A DNA stretch of 64,000 bases from JAKLIX01 sp964605655 (GCA_964605655.1 CAZSDK010000013.1:1-64000), one strand, 5' to 3'. Counted from the first letter of the stretch, positions 8,718 through 17,217 are shown. Numbers and translations: made by a program. Notes: generated from the sequence alone by a model not told the origin.

Positions 8718-10508
8718 TTATTCGTTCAGTTTAAGGACTGCCAGGAAGGCTGACTGGGGGACTTCGACGTTGGCGATCTGCCTCATACGTTTCTTCCCTT
8801 TCTTCTGTTTTTCGAGCAGTTTCCTTTTCCTGGTGATATCACCTCCGTAACACTTGGCGGTCACATCTTTACGATAGGCTTTGATGGTCTCCCTGGAGAT
8901 GATCTTGGAGCCAATGCTGGCCTGTATGGCGATATCGTATTGCTGCCTGGGGATGAGGCTGCGCAATTTTTCGCAGATCCGGCGGCCAAAATCGTAGGAA
9001 TTAGAACGGTGTATCAGGGCTGAGAGGGCATCGACAGGCTCTCCGTTGAGAAGGATGTCGAGTTTCACCAGGTCTGCTTCCTTGTATTCATGAGGATGGT
9101 AGTCGAAGGAGGCATACCCCCTGGAAACTGATTTGAGGCGGTCGTAAAAATCGAAGACGATTTCCGCAAGTGGCATCTCAAAAGTCAGCTCCACCCTGTC
9201 GGAAGTGAGGTATATCTGGTTACGGATGATGCCCCGCTTGTCGATGCAGAGTTTAAGGACGGGCCCGATATACTCCGATTTGGTGATGATCTGGGAGATG
9301 ATATAAGGCTCTTCTATCTTCTGGATATAATTTTGCTCCGGAAGTTCAGAGGGATTGTTCACCACGAACGACTCTCCTTTGGTATTGACGACATGATAGG
9401 AGACATTCGGTACCGTGGTGATCACCGTCATATCGAATTCCCTTTCCAGTCGTTCCTGGATGATCTCCATGTGTAACATTCCCAGAAAACCGCAACGAAA
9501 ACCAAACCCCAGGGCAGCCGAAGATTCCGGCTCGTACACCAGGGAGGCATCGTTGAGGTGGAGTTTCTCTATGGCGCTTCTCAACTCTTCAAATTCATCG
9601 GTATCCACCGGGTAGATACCGGCATATACCATGGGTTTCACGTCTTCAAAACCTTTGATGGCTTCCCGGTGAGGGCGTTCCACGTGAGTGATGGTGTCTC
9701 CCACCTTCACTTCCCTGGCTTCCTTAACCCCTGAAATGATATATCCCACATTACCGGCACTGATGCTGTCGCGGGGTGATTTCTCGAGTTTCAGGACTCC
9801 GACTTCTTCTGCAATATACTCTTTGCCGGTGGCAACAAATTTCACCTTATCCCCTTTGGATATCACACCGTTAAATACCCTGAAGTAGGCGATCACACCA
9901 CGGTATGAATTGAAAACCGAATCAAAGATGAGGGCTTGCAGGGGGGCTTGTGCATCTCCGGTGGGGGAAGGAATGCGATCCACGATGGCATCGAGTATCT
10001 TGTCCACTCCGTAACCCGATTTACCGCTGGCATGGATGATCTCGGCGCGCTGGCACCCGGTAAGTTCGACGATCTGGTCGGAGACTTCCTCAGGCATGGC
10101 ACTGGCAAGATCCATTTTATTGAGAACGGGGATAATGACCAGGTCGTGGTCGAGAGCCAGGTACAGGTTGGAGATGGTCTGAGCTTCAATGCCCTGGGAG
10201 GCATCCACTACCAGAAGGGCCCCGTCGCAGGAAGCAATGGAGCGGGACACCTCATAAGAAAAATCCACATGGCCCGGTGTGTCGATCAGGTTCAGCGTAT
10301 AAATCTCTCCTTCATGCTCGTACTCCATCTGAATGGCATGGGACTTTATAGTAATTCCTCTCTCTCTTTCCAGGTCCATGTCATCCAGTATCTGTGCCTG
10401 CATCTGACGGTCAGATATGGTACCGGTAAACTCAAGCAGCCTGTCGGCCAGAGTGCTCTTCCCATGGTCGATATGGGCTATAATACAAAAGTTCCGGATT
10501 TTCTTCAT
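8718..10508 (-). CDS. lepA: Elongation factor 4 (LepA)
   Basis: LepA is a ribosome-associated translational GTPase that remodels stalled or pre-elongation ribosomes. The 596-residue length fits the family. Visible features are the G1 loop AHIDHGKST, DTPGHVDF (G3), NKMDL (G4), EF-G-like domains II, III and V, and the LepA-specific C-terminal domain ending RMRQIANVEVPQSAFLAVLK. I chose ATG 10508 (MKKIRNFCIIAH); an in-frame TTG three codons upstream is less likely. It converges with the 8106 gene, with 12 nt between the stops. Confidence 0.96.
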   Translation of the reverse strand: MKKIRNFCIIAHIDHGKSTLADRLLEFTGTISDRQMQAQILDDMDLERERGITIKSHAIQMEYEHEGEIYTLNLIDTPGHVDFSYEVSRSIASCDGALLVVDASQGIEAQTISNLYLALDHDLVIIPVLNKMDLASAMPEEVSDQIVELTGCQRAEIIHASGKSGYGVDKILDAIVDRIPSPTGDAQAPLQALIFDSVFNSYRGVIAYFRVFNGVISKGDKVKFVATGKEYIAEEVGVLKLEKSPRDSISAGNVGYIISGVKEAREVKVGDTITHVERPHREAIKGFEDVKPMVYAGIYPVDTDEFEELRSAIEKLHLNDASLVYEPESSAALGFGFRCGFLGMLHMEIIQERLEREFDMTVITTVPNVSYHVVNTKGESFVVNNPSELPEQNYIQKIEEPYIISQIITKSEYIGPVLKLCIDKRGIIRNQIYLTSDRVELTFEMPLAEIVFDFYDRLKSVSRGYASFDYHPHEYKEADLVKLDILLNGEPVDALSALIHRSNSYDFGRRICEKLRSLIPRQQYDIAIQASIGSKIISRETIKAYRKDVTAKCYGGDITRKRKLLEKQKKGKKRMRQIANVEVPQSAFLAVLKLNE

Positions 10509-10695
10509 AGGCGGCAAAAGTACGAAGATTTCTCAAACGACCAACCCGATGTACTGCCTCAGCTTTATTCCCTTCAAGTTCTTCCCTTCCAGACAACCCT
10601 CAACAGGGAAATAATGTCTTAATACTTTAGTCATATACACCGCCATTTTTTTGTTAAATTATAACAAAGAAATGCGCAGCGTGTATGTGAATGCT

Positions 10696-10703
10696 TATCT
10701 TTG
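10696..10703 (+). promoter_or_regulatory. Bacteroidota -7 box (TATCTTTG)
   Basis: TATCTTTG is a perfect TAnnTTTG match 21 nt before ATG 10725, so the transcript leader would be about 15 nt. It probably drives both the 164-residue protein and the type B T9SS gene behind it. Confidence 0.6.
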
Positions 10704-10724
10704 TAGGTTAAAATAAAACCACTC

Positions 10725-11219
10725 ATGAATATAAAATCATATTTGATTAAGTTCCAAGGCATTATACTTATTGGGCTGATGGCCATGCCATTGGCTATTG
10801 CTGCCCAGACAGCAGAAAAATCTTCCGGCATCAAACCAGACCCACGGCTGTATGAGTGTTTCTCAAAAGAATATGTGGATGGTCTTCAGGGAAATCCGAA
10901 GCTCATCGCGTATTATAACTTTTACCTCGATCATTCTTTTTTCATCAGTGAACCGCAAAAGAAACCCTCCCAGGGAACGGATATCTCTCAAGTTGCCTAT
11001 AAAGAACCGGATGCCGCCGGCAAGGTCCGTTACTTTAATGAAGACATCAGTAAGCTGACCAGCCAAAACCTCAATGTGCTGAAATATGATTTCAAACTTT
11101 CGCAGGACAAGTACACCCACTACCTGCTGGGGAACAGCGGCAGGACATTGGTTTTCTATCCAATGAAGGATATCTCGGCCAGGTATCATGAGTACCTAAA
11201 ATCCCTTAATCTCGAATAA
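10725..11219 (+). CDS. Secreted hypothetical protein, 164 residues
   Basis: The protein has a clear signal peptide (IILIGLMAMPLAIAAQ, cleavage near residue 27) followed by about 135 residues with no family I recognise. It is rich in Tyr and Lys, without cysteine pairs or repeats. It ends 15 nt before the start of the 870-residue gliding-associated protein on the same strand, so the two form an operon. A role as a periplasmic or surface partner of that large T9SS cargo is inferred from position only. Confidence 0.65.
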   Translation: MNIKSYLIKFQGIILIGLMAMPLAIAAQTAEKSSGIKPDPRLYECFSKEYVDGLQGNPKLIAYYNFYLDHSFFISEPQKKPSQGTDISQVAYKEPDAAGKVRYFNEDISKLTSQNLNVLKYDFKLSQDKYTHYLLGNSGRTLVFYPMKDISARYHEYLKSLNLE

Positions 11220-11234
11220 GAAAAATCGTCGTAT

Positions 11235-13847
11235 ATGAAAAAAACCATACTTCTCATCACCCTGATATTTACCGTCAGCTTTGGGTTCAGCCAGCAGTAC
11301 CTGATCAGTAACTATAATGGGCAGACTGTAAATACCTGTTCGGGAAGGGCTTACGACAGTGGTGGAGGCACAGCAGCATACGGGAACAATCAGAACCTGA
11401 CCATGACCATCTGCTCCAACAACACTTCAACCACTCATATTAAGCTCTATTTCTGGGATTTCGACATTGATCCCACTGATACTTTATATATCTACGACGG
11501 AAACAGTACGGCTGCTCCTTTGTTAGGCGCTTATAACAATACCAACTCCCTCTATTTCTTCCCGGTTTACGCCACCGCCAACAACGGCTCGGGATGCCTG
11601 ACGCTCAAGTTCAAGTCCAATGGTGCCACCACCGGTGCCGGCTGGGATGCTGAGATCAGCTGTATCAAGGCCTGCCAGATCGTACTTTCCGCCATCGACA
11701 GTGCAGCCTCCTCTCCCCACCTGGCCGACAGCGGCTACCTCGACATCTGCTTGGGGGATACCATCACCTTCGTTGGCAAAGGTATCTTCCCCCAGAACAA
11801 TATCATTTACAACCAGAGCAACACCAACTGCACCTTCATCTGGAACTTTGGTGACGGCACCATCGATACCGGCCTGGTCTTGTCGCACCTTTACACTAAC
11901 TTTATGGGTTATAATGTAAAGCTGACCATCATCGACTCCATGGGATGTCAAAACATGAACGACCTGGGCCTCAGGGTCAGGATCTCCAAAAGCCCTATCA
12001 ATCATATCGCTTCCCTGCCCGACATCTGTTCCAACACCGACCTGTCCGTCAATGTTGGTCCATCGAGTATCAGCACCATCAATATCAGCACACCATACTT
12101 TTACCAGACCGCCAGCCTGGAATACGACAGTGCCACCTTCATTCCTGACGGGGGCGCCATGGGAGGCCAGTGTTATAATACCAACGTGGTCTTCAACTGT
12201 TTTAATCCGGGTCAGACCGTAACGGCGGCGACCGATATCGTAGCCGTTAAAGTCAACATGGAGCATTCTTTTATTGGTGACCTTCAGTTTACACTGATTT
12301 GCCCGAGCGGGAACCAGACCATCCTAAAAACATATCACATGAACGGGGGGGCTTATATGGGGGTACCTTACGGTGGTGCCAACCATGGCAACTTCGACTG
12401 CACCAACCCACCGGCTTGTATGTCCGATCCTGCTCAGAATCCTGCAGGTGAAGGATGGAATTACAGCTGGACCTACATTTCACCACAGTTCGGTATTATG
12501 GAGAACTATGTGAACGGTGCCCAGATGGACAGCGGCTCCTACACTCCCGACAATCCCTGGACCAACATGATCGGCTGCCCCCTGAACGGCACCTGGAATC
12601 TTCAGATATGCGACTACTGGGGTATCGACAACGGATGGTGCTTCAGCTGGGAACTGCAGCTCGATGCCAGCATTCTTCCCACCAACTGGGGTTATACGGT
12701 TCCCATCGACACCATGTTCTGGTCGGGTCCCTACATCATACAGAATACGCCCAACCTGCTCACCATTCACCCGGATACCGGAGGAGTTTTCCCTTATGAC
12801 TTCTTCATTGCCGACGATTTTGGCTGTACCTGGGATACCACCATCATGGTGAATGTTGTACCAACACCTGAAGTGAATCTCGGCTCAGATACTGCCCAGT
12901 GCGAAGGCACCGCCATCACCATCACGGCTCCCACCTATCCCCTTGCAACCTACTACTGGCTGCCCAACGGAGATACCACCCAAACCATCGACATCACCGA
13001 AAGCAATGACTATGTGGCCATCATCCAGACCGGCAACGGGAATGTGATGTGCATAGGGCAGGATACCATCAACGTAAGCTTCTCGCCCCGACCACTCATC
13101 AACTTCCTTCCCGATACCATGAATGGGTGCCAGCCTGTAAAAATTCACTTCCAGAATGGGTCCCTGCCAACCACGGCCAATTTTGAATGGGACTTTGGCG
13201 ACGGAGGGACCTCCACTGCCTATGAACCCGACCATACCTACACCTCGGAAGGCTTTTACAGCGTCACCCTGAAGGCGATGACAGGAGCAGGCTGTGAAGA
13301 TACCTATACAGCATCCAATATCATCCAGGTCTTCCCACAGCCCAAAGCCGCGTTCACTCCGGATCCCATGAACGTGAGTGTGCAGAATCCCACGGTGTCC
13401 TTCATCAACCAATCGGTGAATGGGGTGGATCCTCACTGGTATTTTGGCGATGGTGATTCTTCCACCGAACAGAACCCCTTGCATACTTTCCCAACCGTAG
13501 GTGTTTATAATGTCTGGCTTTTCTTTGAGAACTCCTTTGGCTGCGCCGACTCAGCTTTGAGAAACGTCAATGTGATCGATGATTCCATTTTTGTTCCCAA
13601 TGTGATCACTCCCAACGGTTCCCCAGGTAAAAATGACCTCTTTGAGGTATATAACATCGGCGCCTTCCTTACCAACGAGCTTCTGGTTTTCGACCGCTGG
13701 GGAAAGAAGGTGTTTGAGAAACTCAATTATAAAAACGACTGGAACGGCGGAGATCTCCCTGACGGGACCTACTTCATCATCCTGCGCGGCCACGGTCTCC
13801 TCAGGAACTTTGAATACAAAGGCACGCTCACCATTTTAAGAGAATAG
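11235..13847 (+). CDS. Large T9SS type B protein with CUB-like, PKD and P-domains
   Basis: The 870-residue secreted protein has a signal peptide (MKKTILLITLIFTVSFGFS) and a CUB-like beta-sandwich at about 20-140. A PKD domain lies at about 190-240 (WNFGDGTID). A proprotein-convertase P-domain follows at about 290-480, with VAVKVNMEHSFIGDLQFTL and the closing GWCFSWELQ. Two more PKD domains come near 650-770 (WDFGDGGTS, WYFGDGDSS). The last 85 or so residues are a gliding-motility-associated, T9SS type B sorting domain (VPNVITPNGSPGKNDLF, FDRWGKKVFE, LPDGTYF). Such proteins are exported by T9SS and form adhesive surface structures. A strong terminator follows at 13892-13929. Confidence 0.85.
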   Translation: MKKTILLITLIFTVSFGFSQQYLISNYNGQTVNTCSGRAYDSGGGTAAYGNNQNLTMTICSNNTSTTHIKLYFWDFDIDPTDTLYIYDGNSTAAPLLGAYNNTNSLYFFPVYATANNGSGCLTLKFKSNGATTGAGWDAEISCIKACQIVLSAIDSAASSPHLADSGYLDICLGDTITFVGKGIFPQNNIIYNQSNTNCTFIWNFGDGTIDTGLVLSHLYTNFMGYNVKLTIIDSMGCQNMNDLGLRVRISKSPINHIASLPDICSNTDLSVNVGPSSISTINISTPYFYQTASLEYDSATFIPDGGAMGGQCYNTNVVFNCFNPGQTVTAATDIVAVKVNMEHSFIGDLQFTLICPSGNQTILKTYHMNGGAYMGVPYGGANHGNFDCTNPPACMSDPAQNPAGEGWNYSWTYISPQFGIMENYVNGAQMDSGSYTPDNPWTNMIGCPLNGTWNLQICDYWGIDNGWCFSWELQLDASILPTNWGYTVPIDTMFWSGPYIIQNTPNLLTIHPDTGGVFPYDFFIADDFGCTWDTTIMVNVVPTPEVNLGSDTAQCEGTAITITAPTYPLATYYWLPNGDTTQTIDITESNDYVAIIQTGNGNVMCIGQDTINVSFSPRPLINFLPDTMNGCQPVKIHFQNGSLPTTANFEWDFGDGGTSTAYEPDHTYTSEGFYSVTLKAMTGAGCEDTYTASNIIQVFPQPKAAFTPDPMNVSVQNPTVSFINQSVNGVDPHWYFGDGDSSTEQNPLHTFPTVGVYNVWLFFENSFGCADSALRNVNVIDDSIFVPNVITPNGSPGKNDLFEVYNIGAFLTNELLVFDRWGKKVFEKLNYKNDWNGGDLPDGTYFIILRGHGLLRNFEYKGTLTILRE

Positions 13848-13891
13848 ATCTTCGCACCGGACAGGATTCCCGTATTTCATTCAATACCATT

Positions 13892-13929
13892 GAGAGGGTG
13901 GCTCTAAACCGAGACACCCTCTCTTTTTT
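13892..13929 (+). terminator. Strong Rho-independent terminator
   Basis: A perfect 9-bp stem (GAGAGGGTG at 13892-13900 against CACCCTCTC at 13915-13923), a 14-nt loop and six T end the transcript of the type B T9SS gene. Confidence 0.9.
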
Positions 13930-13963
13930 AGTTTAGTTTTTCCGATCACATTAGTTTTTGCTC

Positions 13964-14066
13964 AGGCCGCATGGCCTCGTCTTGGCGCCGCAACTGGGAA
14001 GCTCCCTCGGTCGCTCGTGTTCCACTCACGACCTCAGTCCGCTCCCCAAGGTTGCTCTGCCAAGAC
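13964..14066. other. GC-rich foldable element in the 13848-14425 intergenic gap
   Basis: The 578-base gap between the T9SS gene terminator and the GAPDH pair has no convincing reading frame. Its first half holds a hairpin AGGCC/GGCCT (13964-13977), then an 8-bp closing stem GTCTTGGC (13979-13986) with GCCAAGAC (14059-14066). Inside the closing stem lie smaller inverted segments (GGGA/TCCC and CGTG/CACG). It could be a small RNA or an intergenic repeat; the sequence alone does not decide. Confidence 0.4.
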
Positions 14067-14146
14067 TGGTATAGATTTTAGACATATTACCCATTTTACT
14101 AACAAGTGCTTGCTAATCATGTATTTAAATGCCCTTAGGATTCGCA

Positions 14147-14271
14147 GGCGGGGTACCCACTGGGCGAAGATCCCGTCCCGATGGCCATCGGGATGCAGCA
14201 GCAGAAATGATCTCGCCCCTGGCGAGAGAACGGCTTTGCTGGCATAGGGATCGAGCCTCTAGTGGGTCGCC
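14147..14271. other. Putative structured RNA or repeat element upstream of the GAPDH pair
   Basis: About 125 bases fold into a nested, branched pattern. GGCG (14147-14150) pairs with CGCC (14268-14271), ACCCACT (14155-14161) with AGTGGGT (14261-14267), and GATCCC (14169-14174) with GGGATC (14247-14252). Inside these lie a perfect 18-bp palindrome TCCCGATGGCCATCGGGA (14176-14193), CAGCA/TGCTG (14196-14200 with 14237-14241), and the hairpin TCTCGCC-CCT-GGCGAGA (14211-14227). It ends about 155 nt before ATG 14426. From about 14272 to 14425 I see only a weak TATCTTTA box at 14364-14371. Confidence 0.5.
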
Positions 14272-14425
14272 GAGAACCCAGGGCCGCCCTTTTCTTTCGA
14301 GCCTCGCTTTTGAGACAGCCTCCTATTTTTTTACCCCGTACATATGCGGATATAATAAAATCTTATCTTTATGAGAACCTTTGACACAATCGATTGTTAG
14401 CCTAATACGAATTAAAAAGACTATT

Positions 14426-15442
14426 ATGGGAAAGATCAGACTTGGATTGATGGGATTCGGTGAGATAGGCCGTAATCTCTACAATTATTGCCTGGAGGAT
14501 GACCAGATCGAGATCGCGGTGATCAGCGAAATCGGCAGGCCCGAGATCCTTCACTATCTGCTGAACGCACAAACAAAAATTAAAGCCACCGTTACCCTGG
14601 AAGGGAACTACCTGGTCTCGCACAACGGGAAAGCCAGGTTTGTTCATGGTATAGCCCCCGGTCATGTGCCCTGGGATGCCTTTGGTGTCGACATGATCGT
14701 GGATGCCACCGGGAAATATCAGTCACGAAGTGATATGGAAGCCCACCTTCAGGCAGGAGCCAAAAGGGTGATCTTATCATTTCTTCCTAAAGATGAGATC
14801 GATAACATCATCATTCTGGGAGTGAATGATGACCGGATGTCGGCCTCCGACCGCATGGTCTCCCCGGGATCGGCCACCACCAATGCCTCTGCCATACTCC
14901 TGGATGTCCTCGATAAGAAATTCGGAGTGGATGCAGCGACCTTCACTGCCATTCACGAATACACCTCCGATCAGCCTTTGCGCGATGTTGCGGGTAAAGA
15001 CTTCAGAAGAAGCCGCTCTGCCGCCCAGAACATCATCCCGAACTCCTCTCCTTCTCCCAGGTGGCTGGGGCAGGTGATTCCGGCACTGGCAGGAAAGATC
15101 GAAGGGACCGCCCTGAATGTGCCTGTTCCTTCAGGTACCCTGCTCGATATGAATACTTTTCTTCACCGTTTCGAAGTGACCCTGGACGAAATGCACCAGG
15201 CTGTTGCCGAAAGAGCAGCACAAATTCCTCATATCCTGAAAGTTGAACACGACCCTATCGTCTCTTCCGACGTTATTGGTGACCGGCATTCCGTGATCTA
15301 CGATGTCCAAGCTGCCATGAAATCATCCGTTAAGATCTTTAAAACAATGTCGTGGTATCACAGTGCCGCCAGTATTCCTGCCCGTATCAAAGAACTGATA
15401 CTGGCCTATCATGAATTAGACAAGAAAGGAGGTGCCCAATGA
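14426..15442 (+). CDS. GAPDH-family protein lacking the catalytic cysteine
   Basis: The 338-residue protein aligns end to end with the true GAPDH encoded next. It has an N-terminal NAD-binding fold (GLMGFGEIGRNLY), VDATGKYQSR, and a C-terminal catalytic domain ending in MSWYHS. The active-site motif SCTTNC is replaced by SATTNA: Ala150 (codon GCC at 14873-14875) stands where the nucleophile Cys150 lies in the neighbour. The base His177 (IHEYT) is kept. Oxidative phosphorylation of glyceraldehyde 3-phosphate through a thiohemiacetal should therefore be impossible. A regulatory or subunit role beside the active enzyme is inferred. I preferred ATG 14426 over TTG 14381. Its stop overlaps the next start in ATGA. 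Confidence 0.85.
   Translation: MGKIRLGLMGFGEIGRNLYNYCLEDDQIEIAVISEIGRPEILHYLLNAQTKIKATVTLEGNYLVSHNGKARFVHGIAPGHVPWDAFGVDMIVDATGKYQSRSDMEAHLQAGAKRVILSFLPKDEIDNIIILGVNDDRMSASDRMVSPGSATTNASAILLDVLDKKFGVDAATFTAIHEYTSDQPLRDVAGKDFRRSRSAAQNIIPNSSPSPRWLGQVIPALAGKIEGTALNVPVPSGTLLDMNTFLHRFEVTLDEMHQAVAERAAQIPHILKVEHDPIVSSDVIGDRHSVIYDVQAAMKSSVKIFKTMSWYHSAASIPARIKELILAYHELDKKGGAQ
15426..15433 (+). promoter_or_regulatory. Strong Shine-Dalgarno site for the second GAPDH gene
   Basis: AAAGGAGG lies inside the 3' end of the first GAPDH gene, 5 nt (after one further T) before ATG 15439. It is a near-perfect anti-16S match at good spacing, in a phylum where such sites are rare, and it supports translational coupling across the ATGA overlap. 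Confidence 0.6.
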
Positions 15443-16437
15443 AAGTTGCCATTAACGGATTTGGCCGTATCGGACGGTCGGTGTTCCGTATCCTCAACAG
15501 CAGGGAAGACATCGATGTTGTAGCTATTAACGACCTCTATGATAATGATGTGCTGGCCTACCTGCTGAAATACGATACCGTAATGAAAGGCTTTGGCCAG
15601 GATATCCGCCTGGAAGGCGATATGCTGATGACGCCTTATGAAAACGTGAGGATGCTCAGCTGTAAAGAACCGACACAACTGCCCTGGAAAGAACTGGAGG
15701 TGGATGTTGTGGTAGAAGCTACCGGAATCTTCCGCAGCAGGGAGAAACTTCAGCCCCACCTGGATGCCGGTGCCAAGAGAGTGATCCTAACGGTCCCGTC
15801 AAAAGACGAGATTGATTATACCGTGGTCATGGGGGTGAATGAGGATGGTCTCAAACCCGAACACCGCCTCATCTCCAATGCCAGTTGTACCACCAACTGC
15901 CTGGCGCCCATCGCTAAAGTGCTGCACGACAATTTTGGTATCGTGGAAGGACTGATGACGACTACGCATGCCTATACCAACGACCAGCGGCTGGCCGATG
16001 TGCCTCACAAAGACTGGCGCAGGGGAAGGGCTGCAGCAGAGAACATCATACCGACTACTACAGGTGCTGCTCGTGCCGTTGGGAAGGTCATACCGGATCT
16101 CAAGGGAAAACTCGACGGCACCGCCGCCAGGGTTCCCGTACCCGATGGTTCAGTGGTAGACCTGGTGGTGGAGTTGAGCCGCGACGTGACCCTGGAAGAA
16201 GTGCACCAGGCGATAAAAAGAGCTTCCGAATCAGAAAGGATGAAGAGAATTCTCTTCTATGCCGACAAGCCTGTCGTTTCCTCCGATATCGTGGGCAATC
16301 CTTACTCCTCTGTCTATGACAGCGAATATACCCGGGTGATCGGCAACCGCATCGTTAAAACCCTGAGCTGGTACGATAATGAATGGGGTTATTCCATGCG
16401 TGTGGTCGACTTGATATCGATCCTGAAGAATTTCTGA
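15439..16437 (+). CDS. gap: Glyceraldehyde-3-phosphate dehydrogenase, type I
   Basis: This is the active glycolytic enzyme that converts glyceraldehyde 3-phosphate, NAD+ and phosphate into 1,3-bisphosphoglycerate. The 332 residues include NAD-binding NGFGRIGR at 6-13, the catalytic motif SNASCTTNC with nucleophile Cys150, base His177 (TTTHAYTND), RRGRAAAENIIPT for phosphate binding, and the closing SWYDNEWGYS. It overlaps the upstream cysteine-less paralogue by 4 nt and has a strong Shine-Dalgarno site. A pair of repeat hairpins follows the stop codon. Confidence 0.96.
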   Translation: MKVAINGFGRIGRSVFRILNSREDIDVVAINDLYDNDVLAYLLKYDTVMKGFGQDIRLEGDMLMTPYENVRMLSCKEPTQLPWKELEVDVVVEATGIFRSREKLQPHLDAGAKRVILTVPSKDEIDYTVVMGVNEDGLKPEHRLISNASCTTNCLAPIAKVLHDNFGIVEGLMTTTHAYTNDQRLADVPHKDWRRGRAAAENIIPTTTGAARAVGKVIPDLKGKLDGTAARVPVPDGSVVDLVVELSRDVTLEEVHQAIKRASESERMKRILFYADKPVVSSDIVGNPYSSVYDSEYTRVIGNRIVKTLSWYDNEWGYSMRVVDLISILKNF

Positions 16438-16487
16438 TAACATTATCAGGACCGACGAATTAAAGAAAAGAGGCTTCTCATAATCAG

Positions 16488-16519
16488 ATGTCATGCTGAG
16501 CGGAGTCGAAGCATGACAT
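16488..16519. repeat. REP-like palindrome, copy 1
   Basis: A perfect 10-bp stem ATGTCATGCT (16488-16497) / AGCATGACAT (16510-16519) holds the 12-nt loop GAGCGGAGTCGA. The loop motif is almost the same as in the second palindrome just downstream. Confidence 0.75.
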
Positions 16520-16530
16520 TTGATTATCAA

Positions 16531-16571
16531 TGTTTTGTCATATTGAGCGTAGTCGAAATATAGACAAAACA
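16531..16571. repeat. REP-like palindrome, copy 2
   Basis: TGTTTTGTC (16531-16539) pairs with GACAAAACA (16563-16571), continuing through ATATT/AATAT with one bulge, around the loop GAGCGTAGTCGA. The stem sequence differs wholly from copy 1, while the loop differs by one base. The pair lies within an outer inverted repeat CTCATAAT / ATTATGAG that spans about 16477-16583. Confidence 0.7.
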
Positions 16572-16593
16572 CTAATTATGAGGCTTCCTCCGC

Positions 16594-17217
16594 TCAGGAA
16601 TGGCTGTCCTCACCGGCATCCTCCAGGTAAAGCTTCATCATCCTGGCGATATACTTCCCTATCACGTCAAATTCCAGGTTCACCATGGTACCAGGCCTGA
16701 AATTATGGAAGTTGGTGACCTCGTAAGTGTATGGGATGATAGCCACACTGAAGAAATTCCTCCCCGAGTCCACCACCGTAAGGCTGACACCGTTCACCGA
16801 TATAGAACCCTTTTCAACCGTGATATTCCCTATGGAAGGATCATAGTCGAAAGTGTATTTCCAGCTTCCCTGCATGTTTTCCACCTTGCTGCAAATGGCC
16901 GTCTGGTCAACATGCCCCTGCACGATGTGACCGTCGAAACGGCCATCCATCTTCATGCTCCTCTCCAGGTTGACCTCTGTCCCTTCCACCCATTTGCCGA
17001 GGTTCGACCGGTCCAGGGTCTCCTGAACGGCAGTGACCTGGTACTGCTTCTTTTCTATTTCAACCCTGACCACAGTAAGGCATACCCCATCGTGGCACAT
17101 GCTCTGGTCAATATGCAATTCGGTGGCAATAGGCGTTTCAAGTGTAAAATGACGGTTCGACTGGTCCTGTTCTATTTTCACCACCCGGGCCATGGCCTCC
17201 ACAATTCCTGTAAACAT
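16594..17217 (-). CDS. ribE: Riboflavin synthase, alpha subunit
   Basis: The enzyme dismutates two molecules of 6,7-dimethyl-8-ribityllumazine to riboflavin and a pyrimidinedione. The 207 residues consist of two lumazine-binding repeats: MFTGIVEA...DGVCLTV and then FDGHIVQGHVD...VNGVSLTV. The first is at about 1-97 and the second at about 98-195. The gene starts at ATG 17217. It is separated by only 23 nt from the upstream large T9SS gene on the same strand. No FMN riboswitch is recognisable in the short leader. Confidence 0.95.
   Translation of the reverse strand: MFTGIVEAMARVVKIEQDQSNRHFTLETPIATELHIDQSMCHDGVCLTVVRVEIEKKQYQVTAVQETLDRSNLGKWVEGTEVNLERSMKMDGRFDGHIVQGHVDQTAICSKVENMQGSWKYTFDYDPSIGNITVEKGSISVNGVSLTVVDSGRNFFSVAIIPYTYEVTNFHNFRPGTMVNLEFDVIGKYIARMMKLYLEDAGEDSHS

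Noticed and set aside
13964..14271. tRNA, tmRNA, RNase P or SRP RNA in the GC-rich gap
   Set aside because: I found no T-loop GTTCRA motif, no CCA end, and no RNase P or SRP core motif; only generic stems are present.
14371..14400. A 9-codon leader peptide (ATG 14371 to TAG 14400) before the GAPDH pair
   Set aside because: It is too short to judge, has no attenuator hairpin behind it, and could occur by chance.
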